Assembly (NCBI GenBank): GCA_025057575.1
Contig: JANXBO010000019.1
Span: 1-48,662 of the forward strand
Source of the DNA: Candidatus Caldisaccharidevorator malaysiensis
Lineage (GTDB): Bacteria > Armatimonadota > Fervidibacteria > Fervidibacterales > Fervidibacteraceae
Length of the DNA: 48,662 nucleotides
Direction of reading: 5' to 3'
Every line of letters starts with the position of its first letter. The stretch's first letter is position 1. Shown here one piece after another: positions 7,268 through 15,721 of this stretch. The position numbers were made by a program, and so were the translations under genes. The notes below the pieces were generated by a model that was given only the letters and a program-made list of their open reading frames with translations, did not search any database and was not told the DNA's origin.

Positions 7268-8650
7268 CTACTGCCCGTCCCCATTAGCATATTGATTTTG
7301 CCACGACGCCGACCCTTCCGAAACTTCCAACACTTCGGACGCCCAAACCCATTCTCCTTCCTCTCCTACCTTACCCAAAACGACAGTGACAAGACTGCCG
7401 ACGGGTCGGGTTTCGGGGCTTGTCCAGCGGACCCGGATGTAGTTCTCGGTCAGTCCCGTGTGGCAATAGGTCCCATCCATAGGATCGCTTCGTTCCACTA
7501 AGACCTTGGCGCGCTGACCAGCGAAACCTTCCACGATCTTCCGCCACATCTCTTTGGATGCTGCGATCATCCTTTGGCACCGCTCCTGTGCGATCTGAGG
7601 GGGGACTTGTGGTCGCCAGTCGGCCGCTGGGGTTCCCGGTCGGGGTGAAAAGCGAAAAGTGTGAACTTTTAGGAAGTTCACCTGACGAACGAAGGTTAGG
7701 CTGTTTTCATAATGCTGTTCCGTTTCCCCAGGAAAGCCGACTAAGATGTCGGTCGTTACGGTTGCCGTTGGCAGGTAGTGGCGGATGGTCTCCACCAAAT
7801 TGAGATAGTAAGCCGTGCTGTGCCCCCGTCCCATCCGCTCTAAAATTTCGTCATCACCTGACTGGAGTGAAATGTGAAAGTGGGGACACAAAAGAGGGAG
7901 ATCTCGCCACTGTCGGATCATATCCGCATTCAGGTCCCTCGGGTCTAAGGAACTAAGGCGAATTCGCAAAAGGTCCGGCACCTCGTGAAGTCGCCTAATC
8001 AAGTCATTCAGGTTGTTCCCTTCTTCCTTACCCCAAAGGCTCAGGCACACCCCTGTCACCACAATCTCACGGAAGCCGTAGACCTCTACCATTTCTCTTG
8101 CTTCCTTCAGGACCTCCTTGATGGGCTTGCTTCTGGGAAGACCCCGAGTGTGGGGGATGATGCAAAAGGTGCAGAACTTATCGCATCCGTCCTGAACTTT
8201 AAGGAACCCTCGGACCCTCTCGTGAGCCGGCTCGTCATCAGCGGACCAATCAGAACCGTAGGGACTGTCCCCCGAAGAGAGGGGCACGGGGGTTCTCTTA
8301 GCCAGCCAACTCAGCAAGAGAGCCGGCAGGTTTTCCTTCTCGCTGTTGCCGGCGATAAGGTCGGCACCAGGGACCTTTTCTCCTTTCTTTTTCAGCAACT
8401 CTGCTGCGCAGCCCGTCAAAACCACCAATCCTTGAGGAGACGACGACCTTGCTCGTGAAAGAATCTTCCGAGATTTGGCATCGGCAACGTGGGTGACAGT
8501 GCAGGAATTGACGATGACAATGTCCGCAGGGACACCGAAAGGGACTTGGCGAAGCCCTTTTGCTTTCAGTTGACCTGCCAGCCGCCAACTATCATACTGA
8601 TTGACCTTGCAGCCGAGAGTTGCGATGCTGAAAGTCCGGCGCTCTTCCAA
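7268..8650 (-). CDS. mtaB: tRNA (ms2t6A37) methylthiotransferase MtaB
   Basis: 460-aa radical-SAM methylthiotransferase that adds a methylthio group to t6A37 in tRNAs reading ANN codons. The N-terminal UPF0004 domain starts TLGCKVNQYDS, diagnostic for MtaB over MiaB/RimO, with further cysteines in NSCTV and LTGCAAE for the auxiliary 4Fe-4S cluster. The radical-SAM triad is DGCDKFCTFCIIPHTRG (about residues 154-170). A C-terminal TRAM-like domain follows (about 375-440). The start is TTG with an AGGAGGGG ribosome-binding site 7 nt upstream. It lies downstream of rarA with a 111-bp gap. Confidence 0.93.
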   Translation of the reverse strand: MEERRTFSIATLGCKVNQYDSWRLAGQLKAKGLRQVPFGVPADIVIVNSCTVTHVADAKSRKILSRARSSSPQGLVVLTGCAAELLKKKGEKVPGADLIAGNSEKENLPALLLSWLAKRTPVPLSSGDSPYGSDWSADDEPAHERVRGFLKVQDGCDKFCTFCIIPHTRGLPRSKPIKEVLKEAREMVEVYGFREIVVTGVCLSLWGKEEGNNLNDLIRRLHEVPDLLRIRLSSLDPRDLNADMIRQWRDLPLLCPHFHISLQSGDDEILERMGRGHSTAYYLNLVETIRHYLPTATVTTDILVGFPGETEQHYENSLTFVRQVNFLKVHTFRFSPRPGTPAADWRPQVPPQIAQERCQRMIAASKEMWRKIVEGFAGQRAKVLVERSDPMDGTYCHTGLTENYIRVRWTSPETRPVGSLVTVVLGKVGEEGEWVWASEVLEVSEGSASWQNQYANGDGQ

Positions 8651-8761
8651 AACGAACCCCTCCTGGTCAGCACAGCCTGAACAGCGTTACCATAGAGACT
8701 GACATAGTGGAATCAGGTTCTAACGAATTCTGACGCTGAATCGTTGTCTGGGGCGGACGGA

Positions 8762-10129
8762 TCAAGAACTTTCTTCCGTGTTTTTTAACTGACCCCTCTC
8801 TGCCATTCGTTGGCGGATCACCGCTTCATAACCCTGCCGAGAGGGTCGGTAGAAGGGGCGATTGGGCACATTGCTGGGCAAATAATCCTGCTCCACATAA
8901 TGATCCGGAAAATCGTGGGGGTAGCGATAGCCCTCCCCGTGACCCAGCCTTTTAGCGCCTTTGTAACTGGAGTCCCTCAAGTGAAGGGGAACCGGTCTGG
9001 GTCCTTCCTCGTTGATGGTCGCAGTGGCTCTTTCAAGAGCCCGATAAGCAGCGTTACTCTTGGGTGCTGTGGCTAAATAGACCGCTGCTTGGGCTAAAAC
9101 AATTTGAGCCTCCGGCATTCCGACGATTTCTGCCGCCTGGGCAGCGCTCACGGCGACGAACAGTGCCTGAGGGTCAGCGTTCCCAATGTCCTCAGATGCC
9201 GAAATGACCATCCGGCGGGCGATGAACCGGGGATCCTCACCCGAAGCCAAGAATCGGGCTAACCAGTAAACGGCAGCGTCAGGGTCCGAGCCGCGAATGC
9301 TTTTGATAAAGGCAGAAGCAATGTCGTAATGGTCATCGCCACTTCTTTGGTAAGCCAGCGGCGGCTCCGCCATCACGCTCTCCACCACCGACTGCACGAT
9401 TCGGACAGGCTGCTGCTCGGGTAAGTGCTCGGATAGGGCGGTGAGGTAGGCAGCCTCCAAGGCATTGAGGGCTCGTCGGGCATCCCCACCGGACTTGTCG
9501 GCTATGTAGTGCAAAGCGTCTTCATCAATTTCAACAGAAACAGTTCCCAACCCCTGAGGATCGGTGAGACACTTCCGCAGCAGGGAAAGGATCTGTTCGT
9601 GAGTGAGGGGATTGAGTCGGTAAAGGCGACAGCGGGACAGAAGGGGAGGGGTCAGGTAAAAAAAGGGATTCTCCGTTGTGGCGCCGATGAAAATAATAGA
9701 GCCGTCCTCAATGGCAGGAAGAAGGGCATCCTGCTGGGCTTTGTTAAACCGATGGACTTCGTCTAAAAACAGAATGGTTCTCTTTCCTTTCCTCAGGCGT
9801 TGGCGAGCCGTTTCAATGATCTGTCGGACCTCCGCTACTCCCACTTGAACGGCGCTGCACGGTTCAAAGTGGGCATTCCCCATTTGGGCAAACAAAAGAG
9901 CAATGGTGCTTTTGCCGCAACCGGGCGGTCCCCACAGAATTGCCGAGTGGGGCTTACCACCTTCCAATGCGACCCTTAGGGGTTTACCGGGTCCCAGTAG
10001 ATGTTCCTGACCGACAACCTCGGAAAGAGTCCTGGGTCTCAGACGGGACGCCAAGGGCTCGTGCTGGCGGCTCTCTTCTGCCCGATCAATGCCATTAAGC
10101 CGCCTCTGTTGCAGCGTTTTGTCATCCAC
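8762..10129 (-). CDS. rarA: Replication-associated recombination protein A (AAA+ ATPase)
   Basis: 455-aa MgsA/RarA/WRNIP1 family ATPase acting at stalled replication forks. Walker A is WGPPGCGKST, Walker B FLDEVHRFNKAQQD, sensor 1 in IFIGATTENPFF, arginine finger region LLSRCRLYRL; the C-terminal tetramerisation domain with RRMVISASEDIGNADP and LRDSSYKGAKRLGHGEGY is complete. Start is GTG with GGAG about 7 nt upstream. It begins 20 bp after the aldo/keto reductase stop on the same strand, so the two may be co-transcribed. Confidence 0.95.
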   Translation of the reverse strand: MDDKTLQQRRLNGIDRAEESRQHEPLASRLRPRTLSEVVGQEHLLGPGKPLRVALEGGKPHSAILWGPPGCGKSTIALLFAQMGNAHFEPCSAVQVGVAEVRQIIETARQRLRKGKRTILFLDEVHRFNKAQQDALLPAIEDGSIIFIGATTENPFFYLTPPLLSRCRLYRLNPLTHEQILSLLRKCLTDPQGLGTVSVEIDEDALHYIADKSGGDARRALNALEAAYLTALSEHLPEQQPVRIVQSVVESVMAEPPLAYQRSGDDHYDIASAFIKSIRGSDPDAAVYWLARFLASGEDPRFIARRMVISASEDIGNADPQALFVAVSAAQAAEIVGMPEAQIVLAQAAVYLATAPKSNAAYRALERATATINEEGPRPVPLHLRDSSYKGAKRLGHGEGYRYPHDFPDHYVEQDYLPSNVPNRPFYRPSRQGYEAVIRQRMAERGQLKNTEESS

Positions 10130-10149
10130 TCTGTTGCTCCGTCATCCGG

Positions 10150-11004
10150 CTATGCTGTTTTGGGAAAAAGGCTTCGGGTCCGCCGGCTGTTATCTTTGAT
10201 CTCCTTTTCGCTGATCATCCCGATAGTGATGGCGCTGACGACACCGGAGTGAAAGACAAAGTTAATGGCTCGCTCGGGGTTGGATCCCAGTTGACCCTGC
10301 CCCATCACCTTCATACCGTAAATGCCCTTTCCATTGGACTGGGCTTTGGAAAGGAGAGAAATAATCTGCTGGGGAGAGCCGTCCATATGGACGCCAGAGT
10401 AATTGAGTCGGGCGAGGATTACTTCCACCCACGGCTCCTCTGTCGCCGCCTTGAGAGCATCGTAGTCGTGGCAAGAAACCCCCAAAGCCCGAACCCGACC
10501 TTTCTCCTTAGCATCCGTTAGGACCTCCATAATCGGTCTCATCGTGATGGTCCAGTTAGGATCCACGAGGCAGTGCAGGAGAAGGATGTCAATGTAGTCG
10601 GTCCCCAGTTCCTTGAGAAATCGGTCTAAATCTTGGCGGGCTTGTTGAGCCGATCGGGCAACGGTCTTCGTGGTGATAACGACCGTTTCCCGGTCGTATC
10701 GCTTCAATGCCTCCCGAATATGCCGATGGGACCCATATTGATCGGCAGCGTCCCACCACGTGATCCCTTCATCGTAAGCGTGATGAAGGAGACGGACACA
10801 AGACGCCAAACCCAACCGGGTCTGAGCAGAAGAGCCCCCCCAACCGTTAGTGCCCGTCCCGATAGACAGCCGGGGAACCCTTATCCCCGTCTGGCCCAGT
10901 TGGGTCCACCAGTTCTTGGAAGAGGTGGATATGTCAAGACCCTGTGATGCTCCATCCAACCCGATCACGCTCCCTGCTATAGATAGAAACTTTCTCCTCT
11001 TCAT
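10150..11004 (-). CDS. Aldo/keto reductase with Tat-like N-terminus
   Basis: 284-aa NADPH-dependent oxidoreductase of the AKR superfamily. The catalytic tetrad can be placed: Asp and Tyr in WDAADQYGSH, Lys in ITTKT and His in LLLHCLVD. The N-terminus MKRRKFLSIAG resembles a twin-arginine signal (RRxFL), though the following hydrophobic stretch is short and broken by Asp, so export is uncertain. Similar Tat-tagged AKRs are common in Planctomycetes/Armatimonadota-type genomes. Substrate unknown. It is divergent from aroA and followed closely by rarA. Confidence 0.88.
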   Translation of the reverse strand: MKRRKFLSIAGSVIGLDGASQGLDISTSSKNWWTQLGQTGIRVPRLSIGTGTNGWGGSSAQTRLGLASCVRLLHHAYDEGITWWDAADQYGSHRHIREALKRYDRETVVITTKTVARSAQQARQDLDRFLKELGTDYIDILLLHCLVDPNWTITMRPIMEVLTDAKEKGRVRALGVSCHDYDALKAATEEPWVEVILARLNYSGVHMDGSPQQIISLLSKAQSNGKGIYGMKVMGQGQLGSNPERAINFVFHSGVVSAITIGMISEKEIKDNSRRTRSLFPKTA

Positions 11005-11102
11005 TTTCCGATCCCTAATAGAGATTTTGAAGCAGTCCGGTGACTACAAAACAGTTTCGGGCTTGCCGGCGCTCTGTGTTAAAGTTCAAGGGTCGTGGTC
11101 CA

Positions 11103-12404
11103 ATGCGGCTTGTTATTCAAGGCAAAGGACAAATCGGCGGGACCTGTCGGGTGCCACCGGACAAATCTCTGTCCCATCGGGCGCTCATCTTTGGTTCCTT
11201 TGCCACTGGTGAAACGAAGATCAGAAACCTGCTGAGAGCGGACGATGTAATGAGCACGGTCCGCTGCCTGCGGGGTTTGGGGGTGGAGGTCCACCAACCA
11301 GAGCCCGATTTGTGGACCGTTGCAGGTGTGGGTGGACCGAACCTGAAAGAGCCCTCAGGACCCCTTGACTGTGGCAACTCGGGAACGACTCTCCGGCTTT
11401 TGATGGGCTTACTGGCTGCCCATTCCTTTGAAGCCCTTTTAACGGGTGACGCTTCCCTTCAAGCCAGACCGATGGACCGGGTCGCCATTCCTCTTCAGAA
11501 AATGGGGGCGTCCGTTCAAGGTCGGACCGAACGCTACTTACCACCCATTCTCATCAAGGGCGGTCGCCTTCGTCCCGTCGCCTGGGAGTTGCCCGTCGCC
11601 AGTGCCCAGGCAAAAACGGCTCTTTTGATCGCCGGCGCCTTCGCCAACGGGACGACGACTGTCGTTGAACCGTTTAAGACAAGGGATCATTCGGAACGGC
11701 TCCTTCAATTTTTGGGCGCTCGGGTCGTCACTGAAGGTAGGGTCGTTTCCATCGTCGGACCAGCCAAACTGACAGCGCAAAACTTGGAAATCCCTGGCGA
11801 CCCGTCCTCAGCAGCTTTCCTGGTCGGCGCTGCTGCGGCTATTGCCGGCGCCTCATTGAAAGTCCGCCGTCTCTGTGTGAATCCGACCAGAGTTGAGTTT
11901 TTTAGGATTCTGCAAGAGATGGGGGCGCACCTGGAATTCTCCAACGAAGCGATCGTTAACGGTGAGCCGGTGGCGGATGTGACTGTAACAGGCTCGGCAT
12001 TGACCGCCTATTCGCCTATGATCAGTCAGGTGCCTCTGGTGATTGATGAGTTGCCGATTCTGGCGGTCCTTGCCAGCGTCTCCGAAGGGGTCACGGTTCT
12101 GTCCGGAGCGGAGGAATTGCGGGTGAAGGAGTCGGACCGGATTCGGGCGATGGTATCGGAACTATCCAAAATGGGCGCCGCTATTGAAGAGCGACCCGAC
12201 GGTTGGCGGATTGTGGGACCCTGCCGGCTAAGAGGCGCACAGGTGTTCAGTTGGGGTGACCATCGGGTGGCGATGTCCCTTGCTATTGCCGGTCTTCTGG
12301 CGGACGGAACGACGGTGGTAGAAAATGCCGAATGCGTCACCGTCTCCTTTCCCGAGTTCCCCAACATCCTCTCCGAACTGGGTGCCCAGGTAAGGGTGGA
12401 ATGA
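11103..12404 (+). CDS. aroA: 3-phosphoshikimate 1-carboxyvinyltransferase (EPSP synthase)
   Basis: 433 aa; joins phosphoenolpyruvate to shikimate-3-phosphate in the chorismate pathway. Typical motifs: PPDKSLSHRA (substrate-binding Lys, Ser, Arg), LDCGNSGTTLRLL, LLTGDASLQARPM, LRVKESDRI and WGDHRVAMS. I chose ATG at 11103 because the family starts just before the GxxxxPPDKS strand; an upstream GTG at 11040 would add 21 residues of unrelated basic sequence. It heads a plus-strand run with cmk 4 bp downstream, a common aroA-cmk pairing. With trpE further on, the window supplies two separate steps toward tryptophan. Confidence 0.95.
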   Translation: MRLVIQGKGQIGGTCRVPPDKSLSHRALIFGSFATGETKIRNLLRADDVMSTVRCLRGLGVEVHQPEPDLWTVAGVGGPNLKEPSGPLDCGNSGTTLRLLMGLLAAHSFEALLTGDASLQARPMDRVAIPLQKMGASVQGRTERYLPPILIKGGRLRPVAWELPVASAQAKTALLIAGAFANGTTTVVEPFKTRDHSERLLQFLGARVVTEGRVVSIVGPAKLTAQNLEIPGDPSSAAFLVGAAAAIAGASLKVRRLCVNPTRVEFFRILQEMGAHLEFSNEAIVNGEPVADVTVTGSALTAYSPMISQVPLVIDELPILAVLASVSEGVTVLSGAEELRVKESDRIRAMVSELSKMGAAIEERPDGWRIVGPCRLRGAQVFSWGDHRVAMSLAIAGLLADGTTVVENAECVTVSFPEFPNILSELGAQVRVE

Positions 12405-12408
12405 TGTC

Positions 12409-13116
12409 TTGGCTCGGAAGAAACCCATAGTGGCTTTGGACGGACCGGCGGGATCGGGCAAAAGCACGGTCGCCCGCCTTGTCGCTGAAAAACTGGGCTT
12501 CTTCTACTTGGATACCGGTGCAATGTATCGGGCAGTCGCTTTGAAGTCCTTGCGGGAATCCATAAACTGCGACGACGAGCCGGCTCTCACCCGATTGGCA
12601 CAAGAGGCGCACATTCAGATGGTGCCCCGTCCCTCCTTACCGCCGGCGGTCTTTTTGGATGGAGAGGAGGTTACCGAACCGATCCGATCAGCCCAGGTAG
12701 CCGAGCGGGCATCTTGGATCAGTCAGTATCAGGGCGTTCGGGACGCGCTGGTGAAACGCCAAAAAATGTTGGTGGAGCCAGGTGGGGTGGTCGTGGAGGG
12801 GAGGGACGCTCAGACCGTCATCGCTCCCGATGCGGAAGTCAAAATTTTCTTGACCGCTTCTCTTGAGGAGAGAGCCCGAAGACGATGGCTGGAACTGCGC
12901 CAGAGGGGCGAGGAGATTTCTTTTGAACAAGTGGTGGCTCAAACGGCGGAAAGGGACCAAAGAGACCAAGACCGGTCCGTGTCGCCCCTCCGCAAAGCAG
13001 ACGATGCGGTAGAATTGGACACGACCAACCTAACAGCGGAGGAGGCAGCGGAGATTATTGTGCGGATGGTCAAGGAGCGAGAACATCAAATGGCAACGAA
13101 GGGAGAGGACCTTTAG
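12409..13116 (+). CDS. cmk: Cytidylate kinase
   Basis: 235 aa; phosphorylates CMP/dCMP with ATP. P-loop DGPAGSGKST, then YLDTGAMYRAVA, the NMP-binding insert VFLDGEEVTEPIRS, VVEGRDAQTVIAPDA and the lid arginines RDQRDQDRSVSPL are all in family order and length. Start is TTG at 12409, supported by AAGGGTGGA about 8 nt upstream (within the end of aroA); an ATG at 12404 is out of frame. Translation is likely coupled to aroA. Confidence 0.95.
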   Translation: MARKKPIVALDGPAGSGKSTVARLVAEKLGFFYLDTGAMYRAVALKSLRESINCDDEPALTRLAQEAHIQMVPRPSLPPAVFLDGEEVTEPIRSAQVAERASWISQYQGVRDALVKRQKMLVEPGGVVVEGRDAQTVIAPDAEVKIFLTASLEERARRRWLELRQRGEEISFEQVVAQTAERDQRDQDRSVSPLRKADDAVELDTTNLTAEEAAEIIVRMVKEREHQMATKGEDL

Positions 13117-13118
13117 CA

Positions 13119-13478
13119 ATGAGGTTTCGGTCCTTGATCGTTTTAGCCCTCATTGTCATTGTCGGCGGTGCTGCTGTGTGGCAATACTCCAGTCAAGGGG
13201 CTGAAGATGCCGCTATTCGGGAGGCGTGCCGAGAGTATTTGGCGAAGCGTTATTATTTCGGGCTCAATTTCCTTCAAATTCGCATTGCCGATGGATATGC
13301 GGGAGTAGTTGTGGAAGCGGGTGAAACCTTGCGCCTGATTTTGAAGAAAATTGAAGGCAAATGGATCGTTTTAGCCCACGGAAACCTGTTGACCCGAGAC
13401 TATCTCAAGAAAAAATTTAATGTTCCCGAAAGGGTTCTGCGGGAACTGCGATTTGCCGGTTCCGGTGCCTTTCAGTGA
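13119..13478 (+). CDS. Small membrane-anchored protein of unknown function
   Basis: 119 aa. The N-terminus (RFRSLIVLALIVIVGGAAVW) is a signal-anchor or uncleaved signal peptide; the remainder is a compact soluble domain with alternating helices and strands (AIREACREYLAKRYYFG, then LRLILKKIEGKWIVLAHG) that resembles small NTF2-like/DUF lumazine-type folds only in general shape. No family recognised. Good ribosome-binding site GAGAGGA 9 nt upstream; starts 2 bp after the cmk stop and its stop overlaps the next start as GTGA, so it belongs to the aroA-cmk operon. Confidence 0.8.
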   Translation: MRFRSLIVLALIVIVGGAAVWQYSSQGAEDAAIREACREYLAKRYYFGLNFLQIRIADGYAGVVVEAGETLRLILKKIEGKWIVLAHGNLLTRDYLKKKFNVPERVLRELRFAGSGAFQ

Positions 13479-14164
13479 AAGGTCGGGAAATCCATTGGGT
13501 GACCTTTGACTGCTATGGGACCCTGATAGACTGGAACGCTGCAGTTCGGCAGTTCCTCAGCAATCTTTTCATCAAAAAAGGCGTTGAAGGGGTTAATGTT
13601 GACAAAGCAAGGGATCTATGGGAAGAAATTCAGTTTGAACTGATTCAGGGACCGTATCGCCCCTACCGGCAAATTTTGCCGATAAGCCTTCAAAAAACCT
13701 TTTGCCTCCTTGGATTGCCTTATAACGATGAGGATGGGTTGGCTTTTGTGGAATCTTTAAAAAGTTGGTCGGCTTTTGACGATGTTAAGCCTTCTTTGAT
13801 GAAAATTCGGGGCATCGTGCCGATCGCCATCATCAGTAACATTGACAGGGACTTGCTTCACCAAAGCGTTCTGCAGATGGACGTTACTTTTGATGACCTC
13901 ATCACTGCTGAAGATGCAGGTTGTTACAAGCCTAATGAAGAGATCTTTCGGTTTGCTATCCAGCGGCTGGACACACCAGCGGATCAGATCCTCCACGTCG
14001 CGTTCGGCTACCGCTACGATCTGGGTCCAGCGAGAAAGGTGGGGATGAGGACCTGCTGGCTCAACAGGGGTGCGGAAAGGTTGCCGGAAGGCTTTCTTGC
14101 CGATTTTACGGCCGGGCGTTTGGATGAGGTGGTCCGCATTGTGGAAGCGTTGGCGGGACGCTAA
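13475..14164 (+). CDS. HAD superfamily hydrolase (haloacid dehalogenase-like)
   Basis: 229 aa. HAD motif I is FDCYGTLIDW (Asp nucleophile plus a Tyr in place of the acid/base Asp, as in type II haloacid dehalogenases), motif II lies in IAIISNIDRD, motif III Lys in AGCYKPNEEIF. Motif IV, which normally reads GD or xDD, here appears as HVAFGYRYDLGPARKVG, keeping one acidic residue. So either a dehalogenase-like hydrolase or a phosphatase; substrate unknown. GTG start overlaps the preceding TGA. Confidence 0.85.
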   Translation: MKGREIHWVTFDCYGTLIDWNAAVRQFLSNLFIKKGVEGVNVDKARDLWEEIQFELIQGPYRPYRQILPISLQKTFCLLGLPYNDEDGLAFVESLKSWSAFDDVKPSLMKIRGIVPIAIISNIDRDLLHQSVLQMDVTFDDLITAEDAGCYKPNEEIFRFAIQRLDTPADQILHVAFGYRYDLGPARKVGMRTCWLNRGAERLPEGFLADFTAGRLDEVVRIVEALAGR

Positions 14165-15677
14165 CGGGCTTGCCTATCTCAACTTTTTGTTCTGGTGCCT
14201 GGTTTTCTTTGCCGCTGAGTGGTGGTTCGCTGGTCAAATCAGTTTCCCTGCGGACGATGCCTGGATTCACGCTCAGTTTGCCAGGAATCTGGTAACGGGC
14301 AATGGTCTCAGTTACAACCCTGGCGAGCCCGTCCCTGGATTTAGTTCCGCTACCTGGGTGTTGCTGTCGGCTCTGGGCTATCTGGTTACCGGTGATTTCG
14401 TCATCAGTATGAGGCTTTGGGCTATTCTGGCTGGCTTCGGTTGTATCTACTGCGCGGGACTGTTTGGGCGCTTAACGGGGGACGAACGATCAGGGCGAAT
14501 CCTTCAATGGGCGATGGCGAATTCGCCTCTCTTGGTCGCCAACGCAATGACGGGGTTGGAATCGGTGCTCTTCGCTTTCCTCGTGTCTTTGGGGCTATGG
14601 TGGCATTGGGCGGGAAAAGACAAGGACCTGACGGGGAGCATCTACGGGGGTTGCCTTTGGGGGATCGCTTGTTTAACAAGAATGGAGTCGCTTGCCTTCT
14701 ATGGCATCGTTTTTTTGGACAAAGTCCTTTTTCAGCGTCAAATAAGGGATTGGTTCCTTGCGGGGCTCCAAATGGTCGTTGCCTTTCTGTTGGTCTTGCC
14801 GTGGCTGCTTTTCAACTATTCTTTAACCGGATCCCCTTTTCCTGCCACCTTTTCAGCGAAAGCCATCGCCGCTTTTAGAGTTACCTCCCTTGCGGACACT
14901 CTCTTTGTCAATGTGCTCGCCCTTCCCTTATGGGTTCTGGTCAACAATCCAGTCACCGCTTACCTCTCTGTCGTCGGTCTCTGGGTGCTGTGGAAAGAGA
15001 AACGGTGGAAAGATTTGCGATTGTCTTTTGTGCCCCTACTGTTTTACCTTGTTCGGGCAGTGGTCCATCGCTGGGTGGCAATGAGCCTTTACTTTACCCG
15101 TTACTATCTGCCCACCTTTTTGGCGCCGACTTGGTTTGCTGGTCTTGGTTTGACCCGAAGACCGCACCTGCCTTGGTGGTTTGTCGGTTTAGGGGGAATG
15201 GTCGGCTGCCTCTGGGCGGCAAACGTTCACGGCTGGATGGTTCAGAATACCACGACAATGCAAGTTAGGATTGGTCTTTGGCTAAAAGAAAACACTCCTG
15301 CTAACGCTTTGATTGCCACCAATGATGTCGGCGCGATCGCTTTCTTCTCCCAGCGGCGAATCCTGGACACGATGGGTTTGGTCTCCCCCGAAATCACGCC
15401 CATCGCCTATCCCAAAGACAAGATCGGGACCGGCGTCATCGGCGCTTGGGAGCAGGGACTTCTTGATCATTTTCGGTCCGTGAAACCCGATTATCTGGTT
15501 GTCTTCCCCCGATGGTATCCGTGGCTGACCAGCCAAACCTCCTTGCTTCAGCCCTTGCTGAAGATTCGCCTTGCTAACAACGTCATCTGCGGTGACGATA
15601 CGATGGTCGTCTACAAGTTTCTTTGGGATCAGAAGCCGGTAGAGAGTGCCCCAGACAAAGCAAATATGGGAAGGTAA
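14124..15677 (+). CDS. Polytopic membrane glycosyltransferase-like protein (GT39/PMT type)
   Basis: About 517 aa with roughly ten transmembrane segments. The first periplasmic loop has the paired acidic residues PADDAWIHAQF followed by NGLSYNPGEPVPGFSSATW, as in PMT/ArnT-like GT-C transferases that use lipid-linked sugars; the C-terminal 130 residues (from about TPANALIATND) form a soluble domain. Likely role is transfer of a sugar to a lipid or protein outside the cytoplasmic membrane; donor and acceptor unknown. Start uncertain: ATG at 14124 (overlapping the HAD gene by 41 bp) is used, a GTG at 14070 is possible. Last gene of the aroA run; converges on the M16 gene. Confidence 0.75.
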   Translation: MRWSALWKRWRDANGLAYLNFLFWCLVFFAAEWWFAGQISFPADDAWIHAQFARNLVTGNGLSYNPGEPVPGFSSATWVLLSALGYLVTGDFVISMRLWAILAGFGCIYCAGLFGRLTGDERSGRILQWAMANSPLLVANAMTGLESVLFAFLVSLGLWWHWAGKDKDLTGSIYGGCLWGIACLTRMESLAFYGIVFLDKVLFQRQIRDWFLAGLQMVVAFLLVLPWLLFNYSLTGSPFPATFSAKAIAAFRVTSLADTLFVNVLALPLWVLVNNPVTAYLSVVGLWVLWKEKRWKDLRLSFVPLLFYLVRAVVHRWVAMSLYFTRYYLPTFLAPTWFAGLGLTRRPHLPWWFVGLGGMVGCLWAANVHGWMVQNTTTMQVRIGLWLKENTPANALIATNDVGAIAFFSQRRILDTMGLVSPEITPIAYPKDKIGTGVIGAWEQGLLDHFRSVKPDYLVVFPRWYPWLTSQTSLLQPLLKIRLANNVICGDDTMVVYKFLWDQKPVESAPDKANMGR

Positions 15678-15721
15678 CAAGGTAACGGTGCTGGATCATT
15701 TTGCAGGGTGTTGAAATTCTT